DNA from: UBA868 sp016776875
GTDB taxonomy: Bacteria > Pseudomonadota > Gammaproteobacteria > Arenicellales > UBA868
Length of the DNA: 64,000 nucleotides
Assembly (NCBI GenBank): GCA_051201585.1
Contig: CP179198.1
Span: 1,674,001 to 1,738,000 of the forward strand
Reading direction: 5' to 3'
A program made the position numbers and the translations under genes. The notes under the pieces were generated by a model. It did no database searches and had not been told where the DNA came from. It worked only from the letters and a program-made list of their open reading frames with translations. The number at the start of each line of letters is the position of its first letter. The first letter of the stretch is position 1. Shown piece after piece: positions 50,972 through 58,733 of this stretch.

Positions 50972-51649
50972 TTAAATCCAGTGAGCCGTGCGCGTCATTA
51001 CCTTAGCCACCACCCGCATCGCCCATGGAATTGGATGAGGTAACTCCTCTGCCCCGGCATCGGAGGCAGTCTCAGCATGCGCCTGTTCATCTTTTCTCAT
51101 TTGCTCGACAACAGCCCGACTTTTTAAATCCGCCCCGGGAATCAAATCAAGATGGCGCTTAAGATGGGCCTCGACCTGCTCTTCAGTCTCTTTTACAAAT
51201 CCAAGATTACGTCTATCTCCTGAGAGGCCCGCAGCCGCCCCCATCACGAAGGACCCTGCGTACCAAAGCGGGTTCAAAAGGCTGGCACGTCCACCCAGAT
51301 CTCGTAGCCTGCTGTTGCACCATAAAAGATGGTCTTGTTCTTCCGCTGCTGCATCACGCATTGCCAGTTTTACAGCACTATTTTTTGTTGTGAACGCCTG
51401 ACCTTCGTAAAGTGCCTGCGCACAAACCTCTCCCACATGATTCACACGCATCAGGCGCGTCGACTGAACTCTCTCCACCTCACTCAACTGCTGCTCGGGC
51501 AAGTGCTCGGCTGGATCCGCACGACCCGTGCCGGCCGGCAAAGAAAATACCGTGCTCAGGGCGGTTTGAAAAGATGCCAAAATATCGTCGAGCGGGGAAA
51601 GCGCTCGTGCGTTCGGCGCTGGGGCAGACCATTTAATTTCCCTCTCCAT
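50972..51649 (-). CDS. coq7: Demethoxyubiquinone hydroxylase
   Basis: 225 aa. Coq7 adds the last ring hydroxyl in ubiquinone synthesis. The di-iron carboxylate ligands are visible in two half-repeats: MRVNHVGEVCAQALYEGQ and AAAEEQDHLLWCNSRL, then FVKETEEQVEAHLKRHLD and MRKDEQAHAETASDAGA. Length and the C-terminal IPWAMRVVAKVMTRTAHWI, a membrane-associating segment, agree with proteobacterial Coq7. It is placed between btuB and btuF on the same strand, 23 bases before btuF and 20 bases after btuB, so it appears to be part of the B12-controlled operon, which I find unusual. The enzyme itself needs oxygen and iron, not B12. Confidence 0.93.
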   Translation of the reverse strand: MEREIKWSAPAPNARALSPLDDILASFQTALSTVFSLPAGTGRADPAEHLPEQQLSEVERVQSTRLMRVNHVGEVCAQALYEGQAFTTKNSAVKLAMRDAAAEEQDHLLWCNSRLRDLGGRASLLNPLWYAGSFVMGAAAGLSGDRRNLGFVKETEEQVEAHLKRHLDLIPGADLKSRAVVEQMRKDEQAHAETASDAGAEELPHPIPWAMRVVAKVMTRTAHWI

Positions 51650-51669
51650 CTCGCACTGTTATCCCAAAA

Positions 51670-53493
51670 TCAGTTTCGCCGCCATTGTAGTCCCAGAAAA
51701 AAAGATCGGCCGGGCTGTCGATAGTAACTCGCATGCTCATAATCTTCATCAGCCAAGTTTGCGATCTTCCCGGTTAGCGTCCAATTTTTTGCAACAGAAT
51801 AATTTGCTCGAAGATCGACAACCGCGTAGCTGTCAATTTTCCTTGAGTTTGCGAGATCATCATATGCACTTCCCGCACCGCGGAGTGATCCGCCCACAGA
51901 GAATTTCCCAAAATTACGATCGGCACGAAACTCCATGACTTCTCCCGGACGACGTGGCAACTCGTTTCCATCATAGGCGCCCCCGTCTTGCTCTGCCGAC
52001 AAAAACGTCAATGCTGCCGCCATCTGCCAATTGCCCAGTGATTTTTGGCCCTCAATCTCAAGCCCCATAATACCTGCCGAATCCAGGTTCGCCGGCGCAA
52101 ATGTGGCCGAGTCGTACGCGATCAGATCATCAACCTCACTCGAAAATAAGGATACGGCCCACCGGGACGATGCATTTGACCGACGATACCCAACCTCTAC
52201 TGTTGACGACTCCTCAGGCGTTAAATCTGGATTACCAAAGCCAGGATAGTAAAGTTCATTGAAGGTCGGCGCCTTAAATCCTGTTCCATATTGAAGCGTC
52301 CAGCGTCCAGTCGACTCCATCCCGTAACCTAAACTGGCATCACCAGTGGTCGCGTCTCCAAATTGCTCATTGTCATCAAATCGCAGCGCCGCCTGCATAT
52401 CGAACTCACCCACACTCGCTAGAATTTGACCGAAAACGCCCACGTTTTCTCTAGATGACTCCGCATAGGCATTAAGACTATCGATCTCATCATCTAGAAA
52501 ATCAACGCCGAGTGTCAGAAGATTCGACGCAGATATTGAAATGTCACTTTGCAGACTTAAAGATGTCCGAGAGGTGTCATAACGGTCAACCGACGCCCCA
52601 TCTTTATACATATCCTGCTCATCACGACTTTGCCCAGCCGAAAGTTTTAACGCGACATGCTCAGTGGTCGCCCAATCCACAGTCGCTCCCAAAACGCTCG
52701 TAAAAAATTTCGTTTCGTTTTGAAACGAGCCGTCGAATTCATTTTGTCCATCAGAGGACAGAAAACTCACCGACAAGTCAGCCGCATCACCCAACGCGCT
52801 TTTCAGTCCGGCCTGCACCGACAAACTTTCAAACCCGTCCGGATCATCTTCGATCGTGAAACAACCTGCATTGACGTTGCCTTTACAAACATTGTAACCA
52901 TCGGTCTCTTCACTGGTGACTGATACGGTGAACCGGGTTCGGTCCTTATCACCCACAGAAACCCTAGCCCCGGCTTTAAGATATTCTTCGCTACCGGCAG
53001 TTAGAAATGCCGAAGCCTGTTCAGCGCTATCGGGATCCCGGGTAAAAATTTGAATCACGCCGCCAATCGCGTCCGATCCATAAAGACTGGATCGGGGACC
53101 CCGCACGACTTCGATTCTTTCAATTTGATTCGGATCAATAAATTGAAACGCAGTTGAGCCGAGGGTGGCTGAACCCACTTTTACCCCATCAATAAGGACT
53201 AACACCTGGTCAGTTTCTGCGCCTCTTAAAAAAACAGCAGTAGGCTGTCCAGCTCCACCTGTTTGGCTGACAATCATCCCAGGCACCGTCCGAAGTAAGT
53301 CAGCCACTGACTCCGGCTGAAGGGACTCGATCTGCTGTCGATCAATGATACTCACAGCAGCCAGTGTGGCATCAACCGATTGAGCCGTCCGGGTCGCTGT
53401 AACAACAACCGGATCAACTTGAGCTCGAACTGAAAAAGAGAGAAATAGAATAAAGACAGAAACAAACAACCGATAGCAATAAGACACTGGCAT
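51670..53493 (-). CDS. btuB: TonB-dependent vitamin B12 receptor
   Basis: 607 aa from the ATG at 53493; the frame is open to 53562. A signal peptide ends near SVRAQ, and the TonB box is DPVVVTATR directly after it. The plug domain follows (IESLQPESVADLLRTVPGMI, RGAETDQVLVLIDGVKVGSA, IERIEVVRGPRSSLYGSDAI, GGVIQIFTR), then a 22-strand barrel with the BtuB-like ELYYPGFGNPDLTPEESSTV near residue 455 and a C-terminus ending FFLGLQWRRN. A cobalamin riboswitch precedes it on the same strand, which makes cobalamin the most likely ligand. First gene of the btuB-coq7-btuF-btuC-btuD run. Confidence 0.93.
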   Translation of the reverse strand: MPVSYCYRLFVSVFILFLSFSVRAQVDPVVVTATRTAQSVDATLAAVSIIDRQQIESLQPESVADLLRTVPGMIVSQTGGAGQPTAVFLRGAETDQVLVLIDGVKVGSATLGSTAFQFIDPNQIERIEVVRGPRSSLYGSDAIGGVIQIFTRDPDSAEQASAFLTAGSEEYLKAGARVSVGDKDRTRFTVSVTSEETDGYNVCKGNVNAGCFTIEDDPDGFESLSVQAGLKSALGDAADLSVSFLSSDGQNEFDGSFQNETKFFTSVLGATVDWATTEHVALKLSAGQSRDEQDMYKDGASVDRYDTSRTSLSLQSDISISASNLLTLGVDFLDDEIDSLNAYAESSRENVGVFGQILASVGEFDMQAALRFDDNEQFGDATTGDASLGYGMESTGRWTLQYGTGFKAPTFNELYYPGFGNPDLTPEESSTVEVGYRRSNASSRWAVSLFSSEVDDLIAYDSATFAPANLDSAGIMGLEIEGQKSLGNWQMAAALTFLSAEQDGGAYDGNELPRRPGEVMEFRADRNFGKFSVGGSLRGAGSAYDDLANSRKIDSYAVVDLRANYSVAKNWTLTGKIANLADEDYEHASYYRQPGRSFFLGLQWRRN

Positions 53494-53576
53494 CTCCAAC
53501 GCACCCGCCGTGCGATTTTGAGCGCGGGATGCGGCAGACACAATGCCTTCGCATCGCCCCACGCGATGAGTTTTTC

Positions 53577-53785
53577 AACCTAACTGGCCGGTCTCCGGAC
53601 TCGTAAGCGAGAGCAGAACTCTCGAAGGTAGCGCCTTCCCGCGACTCGTTGTCGCAGTGGCAGTTGCTAACCAAACTTACTTACCGTTGCGGGGGCAGTG
53701 CCGGGTTTGAAAGACTCAATTGTCTCGCGCACCGGCTTCCCGTTTCACCGCGGCCCTTAACGAGCGCGCGACACCAGAAAGTATC
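53577..53785 (-). ncRNA. Cobalamin riboswitch upstream of btuB
   Basis: Read on the minus strand, this leader has the ordered conserved blocks of the AdoCbl riboswitch: GGTGAAACGGGAAGCCGGTG, then CACTGCCCCCGCAACGGTAA, GCCACTG, GGGAAGGCG and the closing GAGTCCGGAGACCGGCC. The last block ends about 85 bases before the btuB start. It should reduce btuB (and the operon behind it) when B12 is plentiful. Exact ends are estimated. Confidence 0.95.
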
Positions 53786-53904
53786 GGAGAGTATAAAGAA
53801 AGTGCCGACCTTCTGAAAGATTAAAATCTATCTCCACTTTTGGCTCAGCAGCGCCTTAATCCCGTCGAAAATCTATGCCCCAAATTCCCGCTTGACTTTA
53901 AACC

Positions 53905-54100
53905 GTTCAACCGCGAGGATTCGTTCGATGACGGCCCCGATATGGGTTAAAAGGGAACGAGGCATGCTCACTGCGTGACCTCGGCTGTACCCGCAACTGT
54001 AAGCGAGGAGAATCCGCTCAAGTTTCACCACTGACTGAAAGTCGGGAAGGCGGAGTTGATTCGAAGAACCGCTAGCCAGGAGACCTGCTGTCATGCGCGT
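53905..54100 (+). ncRNA. Second cobalamin riboswitch, upstream of the tonB-like gene
   Basis: The plus strand shows the same blocks: GGGTTAAAAGGGAACGAGG, GTACCCGCAACTGTAAGCG, CACCACTGACTG, GTCGGGAAGGCGG and GCTAGCCAGGAGACCTGC. It is separate from, and divergent to, the btuB riboswitch, with about 120 bases between them. About 165 bases lie between its end and the tonB-like GTG, including a short leader ORF. A 123-codon frame on the other strand across this RNA is not a gene. Exact ends are estimated. Confidence 0.93.
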
Positions 54101-54176
54101 TGCTTGTCCTAGATCGGGAGAAATCCAGGACGCGAACCACCTTGGTGGGCGACGCCTAACGTCGTGATATTGAGGA

Positions 54177-54269
54177 ATGTTCGCCATGCTAGCGATCCTT
54201 TTAAAACCGGTCACATACTGCACGGACTCCCCTGGGGCACGCATTGCTCACTGTGAGGCTAAACCGTGA
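54177..54269 (+). CDS. Short leader ORF overlapping the tonB-like start
   Basis: Thirty codons from the ATG at 54177 (or 27 from the ATG at 54186, which has GAGGA nine bases upstream), reading MLAILLKPVTYC and ending CEAKP, stop TGA at 54267-54269. The stop overlaps the GTG start of the tonB-like gene by three bases (GTGA), the pattern of translational coupling. It may be a control element between riboswitch and tonB and not a functional peptide. Confidence 0.35.
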   Translation: MFAMLAILLKPVTYCTDSPGARIAHCEAKP

Positions 54270-55486
54270 TCTCCCGCGCATCCTTATTTGCACTAGCTGC
54301 CTCTGGAGCGCTACACGCCGCCGTCCTGTCCAACTGGCACACCCCTTTTTCAATCGATCCGGCATCAATACCGAGCTTTGAAAATGATCTGGACGTGCAA
54401 ATTATTGAGGACGCTAACACCATTGGTGATATCCCGACAGCCTCGCAGGCTTCAATCGATAGCCAGCCCAGTAACATATCCCCAGTCGAGGTTAATGAAA
54501 GAGAACAGGCTTTGATTCACGACGTAAAGCGCCTCTCAGAAACGATATTCTCACTGGAAAAACAGCTTGAAAACGCTCATCGTGAGGCCCAAATCGCCAA
54601 CCACGAAATTGAGCAACTGACCTCGGCCAAAGCATCAGTGGAGCAGACCCTGGCGGCCGTCAACCACTCGGCCAAACTGGCGAAAGTCGGCATGTCGGAG
54701 CAAATTTCAATCTTAAAGGCGGAGAATCGGCAATCACAAATCGAAAACGCTGATCTGCAAGCTTAAAAAAATCGGGCGCAATCAGAAAATACTGAATTAC
54801 GAAGCGCAAATCTTGCATTATCAGATCTTCTGTCTGATGCACGCGACGCTTCACAGCAAAGCCGAAATGAACTTGCTCTTGAACAGGCCCATTCCCAGGT
54901 ATTAGATCATCAATTAATGGTACTAAATACTCAGCAAGAGACTCTCGAAGCCGGCCGTCTCAGTATTGAGCGCGAAACAAATAGTCTGCGCGAGCAAAAC
55001 CACGGGTTGGTCATTGAAAACACAACACTCAAGAGTCAAAACTTGATGGATCGCGAGGCGATTCAATCCCTTCAAAACGTCAATAGCAATCTCAAGCACA
55101 TACTTGATCAAACAAAAAAAGAGATGACCGAACTTCAGGCGAAATTGGAAAAATCGCTTCAGACGTCTCGAGCTTCCCTCGCAACCGGCAACGCGATGGA
55201 TGAAAGTAATCCCACTCCTGCTGCAGGAAATCCAAAGCCCATCTATCCCAAAATTGCCATCCGACGTGGCATCGAGGGGGACGTATCGCTACGAGTGATG
55301 CTCACCGCATCCGGAGTGGTTTCGTCAGTGACTGTTGAGAAACCAAGCGGCTCCAGATTATTGGATGCCGCTGCAGTTTCTGCGGTGAAACAATGGCAAT
55401 TTAACCCCGCGATGCATCAGGGTGAGCCTGCCGCATCTGTAACGACAGTGCCCATCGAATTTAAACTTATTCAGTCAAGAGGGTAA
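54266..55486 (+). CDS. TonB-like energy transducer with long coiled coil, interrupted by an in-frame stop
   Basis: Starts with GTG at 54266 (GAGG seven bases upstream), with an N-terminal anchor (ASLFALAASGALHAAVL). The frame meets TAA at 54764-54766 and then runs on in the same frame without further stop to 55486; the ATG at 54917 is only an internal Met. Read through, it gives about 405 residues: anchor, acidic linker, a coiled coil from about residue 85 to 300 (heptad-like LEKQLENAHREAQIAN, LRSANLALSDLLSDARD, LQNVNSNLKHILDQTKKEM) and a TonB C-terminal domain (PIYPKIAIRRGIEGDVSLRV, LDAAAVSAVKQWQFNPAMH). A coiled coil in place of the usual proline-rich spacer is unusual. The cobalamin riboswitch upstream points to a TonB dedicated to BtuB. 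The stop is either a nonsense mutation or a sequence error next to an A7 run. Confidence 0.75.
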
Positions 55487-55489
55487 GCC

Positions 55490-55505
55490 TATCGTGCCCA
55501 CGATA
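55490..55505. terminator. Short inverted repeat between convergent tonB-like and CoA-transferase genes
   Basis: TATCGTG and CACGATA form perfect 7-bp arms around CC in the 28-base junction between two convergent genes. The loop would be too tight as written and there is no T run, so it is only a weak candidate for a shared terminator. Confidence 0.3.
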
Positions 55506-55514
55506 TGGGTCGAT

Positions 55515-56738
55515 TCACAAAACACCGTCGGCGCGCAGCTGATTGACCTGCTCCTCCGAGTAATCAAGCACCTGGGTTAACACTTCATCAGTATGCTGAC
55601 CAAGTGTCGGCGGCGCACGATCAACTGCGGTTGGCGTCTCGCTCAATTTTATCGGACTCGCAAGCAGGTCTACGCTGCCGATGGACTCGTGGTCGGCGCA
55701 AACTCTCATCTGTCGATGTTGAACCTGGGGATCGTTGAGCGTTTCGTCAATCGCATTAATTTTTCCGCAGGGCACACCGACGCTCTCCAAAAGCGCTAAC
55801 CATTCAGATGTCGTTTTATCCACTAACCTATCAGAGAGAATCTTGACCAACGAAACCCGATTGGCGACTCGCTGTTGATTCGTTGAAAAACTGAGATCCT
55901 TTGCGATTTCAGGACATTCAAGCAAACAGCAAAGCTGCTCAAATTGATTATCGTTCCCAACGGCGATGATCATGTGCCCATCTTTCGTTGCAAAAACCTG
56001 ATAAGGCACGATATTAGGATGGGCGTTTCCCATTCTTGAAGGCACTTGATCTGCACCCAAATACATCATCGCTTGATTCGCGAGAATCGCAACTTGGCAA
56101 TCGAGCAACGACATATCGATATATTGACCAATGCCGGTATTGTCGCGACTGATTAATGCGGCCTGAATAGCAGATGCACAGTAAAGTCCCGTCACAATAT
56201 CCGCGATGGCGACCCCTACTTTTTGGGGTCCCGCGCCAACCGTGTCTTCCGACTCTCCGGTAATGCTCATTAAACCACCCAGCCCCTGGATCATGAAATC
56301 GTATCCCGCACGGTCTGCATAAGGGCCATCCTGGCCGAAGCCGGTGATCGAGCAATACACCAATTTGGGATTTATCTTCTTCAGGGTATCGTAATCAAGC
56401 CCGTACCGGGCCAATGTGCCTACCTTAAAATTCTCCACAACAACATCACTCATTGCCGCAAGGGTTCGAATAAGCTCCTGGCCCTGAGGGCTCGCAATGT
56501 TGACCGTCACGGACCGCTTACCCCGATTGGCGCTGAGGAAATATGTAGACTCGACAGTCGACTGGCCGTCGTCGTCAATCGCAAAAGGAGGCCCCCATTG
56601 ACGGGTATCATCCCCCTTTCCGGGTCGCTCCACTTTAATCACGTCTGCACCAAGATCGGCCAACATCTGCGTACACCACGGTCCCGCAAGAACGCGACTA
56701 AGATCCAGCACTCGAATATGAGAAAGCGCGCCTGCCAT
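55515..56738 (-). CDS. CaiB/BaiF family (class III) CoA transferase, probably glutarate-type
   Basis: 407 aa. Class III CoA transferase motifs are clear: IRVLDLSRVLAGPWCTQMLADLGADVIKVE (here quoted in part as LSRVLAGPWCTQMLADLG), ANRGKRSVTVNIASPQG, VVVENFKVGTLARYGLDYD, and the conserved Asp in YDFMIQGLGGLMSITGE. The protein ends with PPTLGQHTDEVLTQVL. It begins directly at the stop of the glutaryl-CoA dehydrogenase gene (no gap), so the pair would activate glutarate with CoA taken from succinyl-CoA and then oxidise glutaryl-CoA, as does mammalian SUGCT. Other acyl acceptors are possible. Confidence 0.88.
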   Translation of the reverse strand: MAGALSHIRVLDLSRVLAGPWCTQMLADLGADVIKVERPGKGDDTRQWGPPFAIDDDGQSTVESTYFLSANRGKRSVTVNIASPQGQELIRTLAAMSDVVVENFKVGTLARYGLDYDTLKKINPKLVYCSITGFGQDGPYADRAGYDFMIQGLGGLMSITGESEDTVGAGPQKVGVAIADIVTGLYCASAIQAALISRDNTGIGQYIDMSLLDCQVAILANQAMMYLGADQVPSRMGNAHPNIVPYQVFATKDGHMIIAVGNDNQFEQLCCLLECPEIAKDLSFSTNQQRVANRVSLVKILSDRLVDKTTSEWLALLESVGVPCGKINAIDETLNDPQVQHRQMRVCADHESIGSVDLLASPIKLSETPTAVDRAPPTLGQHTDEVLTQVLDYSEEQVNQLRADGVL

Positions 56739-57932
56739 CTATCCGGTAAAAGCTTGTATTCCCGTCTGCGCACGACCCAGAATCAGGGCATGGACATCAT
56801 GCGTGCCTTCATAAGTATTAACAGCTTCCAGATTCATCATGTGGCGGACGACATGGTACTCATCAGACACGCCATTTCCGCCGTGCATATCACGCGCTAC
56901 TCTGGCGATATCTAAGGCTTTGCCACAGTTATTACGCTTTAAAAGGGAAATAGCCTCCGGCGCTGCCTTCCCTTCATCAAATAATCTACCAAGGCGCAAA
57001 CTCGCGTGAGTGCCCAACGTAATCTCAGTTTGCATATCGGCAAGCTTTTTCTGGATGAGTTGATTTGCGGCTAGCGGCCGGCCAAATTGCGCTCGTTCCA
57101 CGGTATAGCTTCTCGCCGCGTGCCAGCAGAACTCAGCAGCCCCCATCACGCCCCAAGAAATTCCATAGCGAGCTCTATTCAAACAACTAAACGGGCCCTT
57201 TAAACCCAATACACCTGGCAATAGATTCTCTGAAGGCACAAACACTTCATCCATCACAATTTCTCCGGTGACGGATGCCCGAAGCGAAAATTTTCCCTCG
57301 ATTTTTGGCGTCGTTAGCCCTTCCATTTGCCTCTCGAGAATAAAGCCACGAATCACGTCATCATCATCTTTTGCCCAAATCACAAAAAAATCAGCAATCG
57401 GAGAATTGGTAATCCACATTTTGGCGCCGCTAATCCGGTAACCGCCCTTAACCGAACGCGCGCGGGTCCGCATGCCACCAGGATCTGATCCATGATCCGG
57501 CTCTGTTAACCCAAAACAGCCCACGGCTTCACCAGAAGCCAATGGGGGTAAATACTTCTCTCGCTGCATCTCAGACCCGAAAGCGTGAATCGGAAACATC
57601 ACCAAACTAGATTGCACGCTCATCATGGATCGGTAGCCCGAGTCGACGCGCTCCACTTCACGGGCGGCGATCCCATAACTCACGTAATTAAGCCCTGCAC
57701 AACCATAACCCTCAATAGTTGAGCCCAAAAGTCCTAACTCCCCCATCCGGGGAAATATTGATCGGTCAACCTTTTCCGCTCGGTTAGCCTCCAGAATTCC
57801 GGGTTGCAACTCGTCCTGACAGAAACGCCGGATCGACTCCTGAACCAGTTTTTCTTCATCCGTAAGGAGGTCCGTAAACCCGAGAGGATCCGTCCAGTCG
57901 AAAGTTGGGGGTGCTGTTGAAGTTGTGGCCAT
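56739..57932 (-). CDS. gcdH: Glutaryl-CoA dehydrogenase
   Basis: 397 aa acyl-CoA dehydrogenase, matching GcdH over its length: FDWTDPLGFTDLLTDEEKLV, FCQDELQPGILEANR, DSGYRSMMSVQSSLVMFPIH, GCFGLTEPDHGSDPGGMRTR, ARYGISWGVMGAAEFCWHAA and the catalytic-Glu region MNLEAVNTYEGTHDVHALIL, ending GRAQTGIQAF. GcdH oxidises and decarboxylates glutaryl-CoA to crotonyl-CoA at the end of lysine, tryptophan and glutarate breakdown. First gene of a two-gene operon with the CoA transferase. No LysR regulator lies beside it; a 179-base divergent region separates it from the TerC gene. Confidence 0.95.
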   Translation of the reverse strand: MATTSTAPPTFDWTDPLGFTDLLTDEEKLVQESIRRFCQDELQPGILEANRAEKVDRSIFPRMGELGLLGSTIEGYGCAGLNYVSYGIAAREVERVDSGYRSMMSVQSSLVMFPIHAFGSEMQREKYLPPLASGEAVGCFGLTEPDHGSDPGGMRTRARSVKGGYRISGAKMWITNSPIADFFVIWAKDDDDVIRGFILERQMEGLTTPKIEGKFSLRASVTGEIVMDEVFVPSENLLPGVLGLKGPFSCLNRARYGISWGVMGAAEFCWHAARSYTVERAQFGRPLAANQLIQKKLADMQTEITLGTHASLRLGRLFDEGKAAPEAISLLKRNNCGKALDIARVARDMHGGNGVSDEYHVVRHMMNLEAVNTYEGTHDVHALILGRAQTGIQAFTG

Positions 57933-58111
57933 TGATTACATTTTCCTTAATTTGTTTCCCGGGCTGGAGTGATGTTACTGCCGTCGGATTAAGCCATCGC
58001 GCTGTCAGTAACGGATGAAATATCTCGAAACATAAACAATGGCGACCTATAATACCGACTCTAACATCTACCGACTGCCTTCGTAGGCGCTAACCTCAGA
58101 ACTGTCTTACT

Positions 58112-58711
58112 ATGACGATCGAACATCTCTGGCCCCTTCTGCAAGTTGTTTTGGTCGATCTAATGCTTGCAGCGGATAACGCGATTGTAATCGGACTTGC
58201 CGCCGCAAGTGCGCCACAGGCGATGCGTAAACGTGTCATATTTTTTGGCATCGCAGCGGCGGCTGTTTTAAGAATTGCTTTCGCGCTCGTAACCGTACAA
58301 CTCCTTCAGGTTATCGGTCTCGTACTTGCGGGCGGCCTTCTACTACTATGGGTCTGCTGGAAACTCTGGCGGGAACTCCGCGAAGTGTCAAAGGCCAATA
58401 GTGCCAACACGGAAAGCAAGCCAGCAGAAAAATCGGTTGGGCAGGCAATCTTTCAGATTGTCCTGGCTGATGTGTCGATGTCATTGGATAATGTGCTGGC
58501 AGTCGCGGGAATTGCGCGCGAACATCCGGGTATTCTCGTCTTCGGGCTCGCATTGTCTGTTGCGCTTATGGCTTTTGGCGCCGTTTATATTGCCCGCTTG
58601 CTCGAGAAGTATCATTGGATTGCGTATATTGGATTACTGGTTATTCTCCAGGTCTCGTTAGTCATGATTTGGGAAGGATCGCAGCAAATCTTGCAGATCG
58701 CGTTGGCCTAG
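58112..58711 (+). CDS. TerC/YjbE family integral membrane protein
   Basis: 199 aa with about seven membrane helices. The two family motifs with Asp/Asn in the membrane are VLVDLMLAADNAIVIGLAAA and IVLADVSMSLDNVLAVAGIA, with a charged, Lys/Glu-rich loop between the halves (KLWRELREVSKANSANTESK). The short form with this layout is called YjbE; relatives (TerC, Alx, MntP-like) move metal ions, manganese in the better known cases. It stands at the head of a plus-strand run, 22 bases before the SEL1-SH3 gene. Confidence 0.88.
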   Translation: MTIEHLWPLLQVVLVDLMLAADNAIVIGLAAASAPQAMRKRVIFFGIAAAAVLRIAFALVTVQLLQVIGLVLAGGLLLLWVCWKLWRELREVSKANSANTESKPAEKSVGQAIFQIVLADVSMSLDNVLAVAGIAREHPGILVFGLALSVALMAFGAVYIARLLEKYHWIAYIGLLVILQVSLVMIWEGSQQILQIALA

Positions 58712-58733
58712 ATAACTTAGCACTGAAAATCTC

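Noticed and set aside
53873..54244. 123-codon minus-strand frame between the two riboswitches
   Set aside because: It lies across the plus-strand cobalamin riboswitch, whose conserved blocks explain the sequence.
54917..55486. Separate TonB-domain gene starting at the ATG at 54917
   Set aside because: The same frame is open from the TAA at 54764 and the coiled coil continues across the gap, so the ATG is an internal Met of an interrupted gene.
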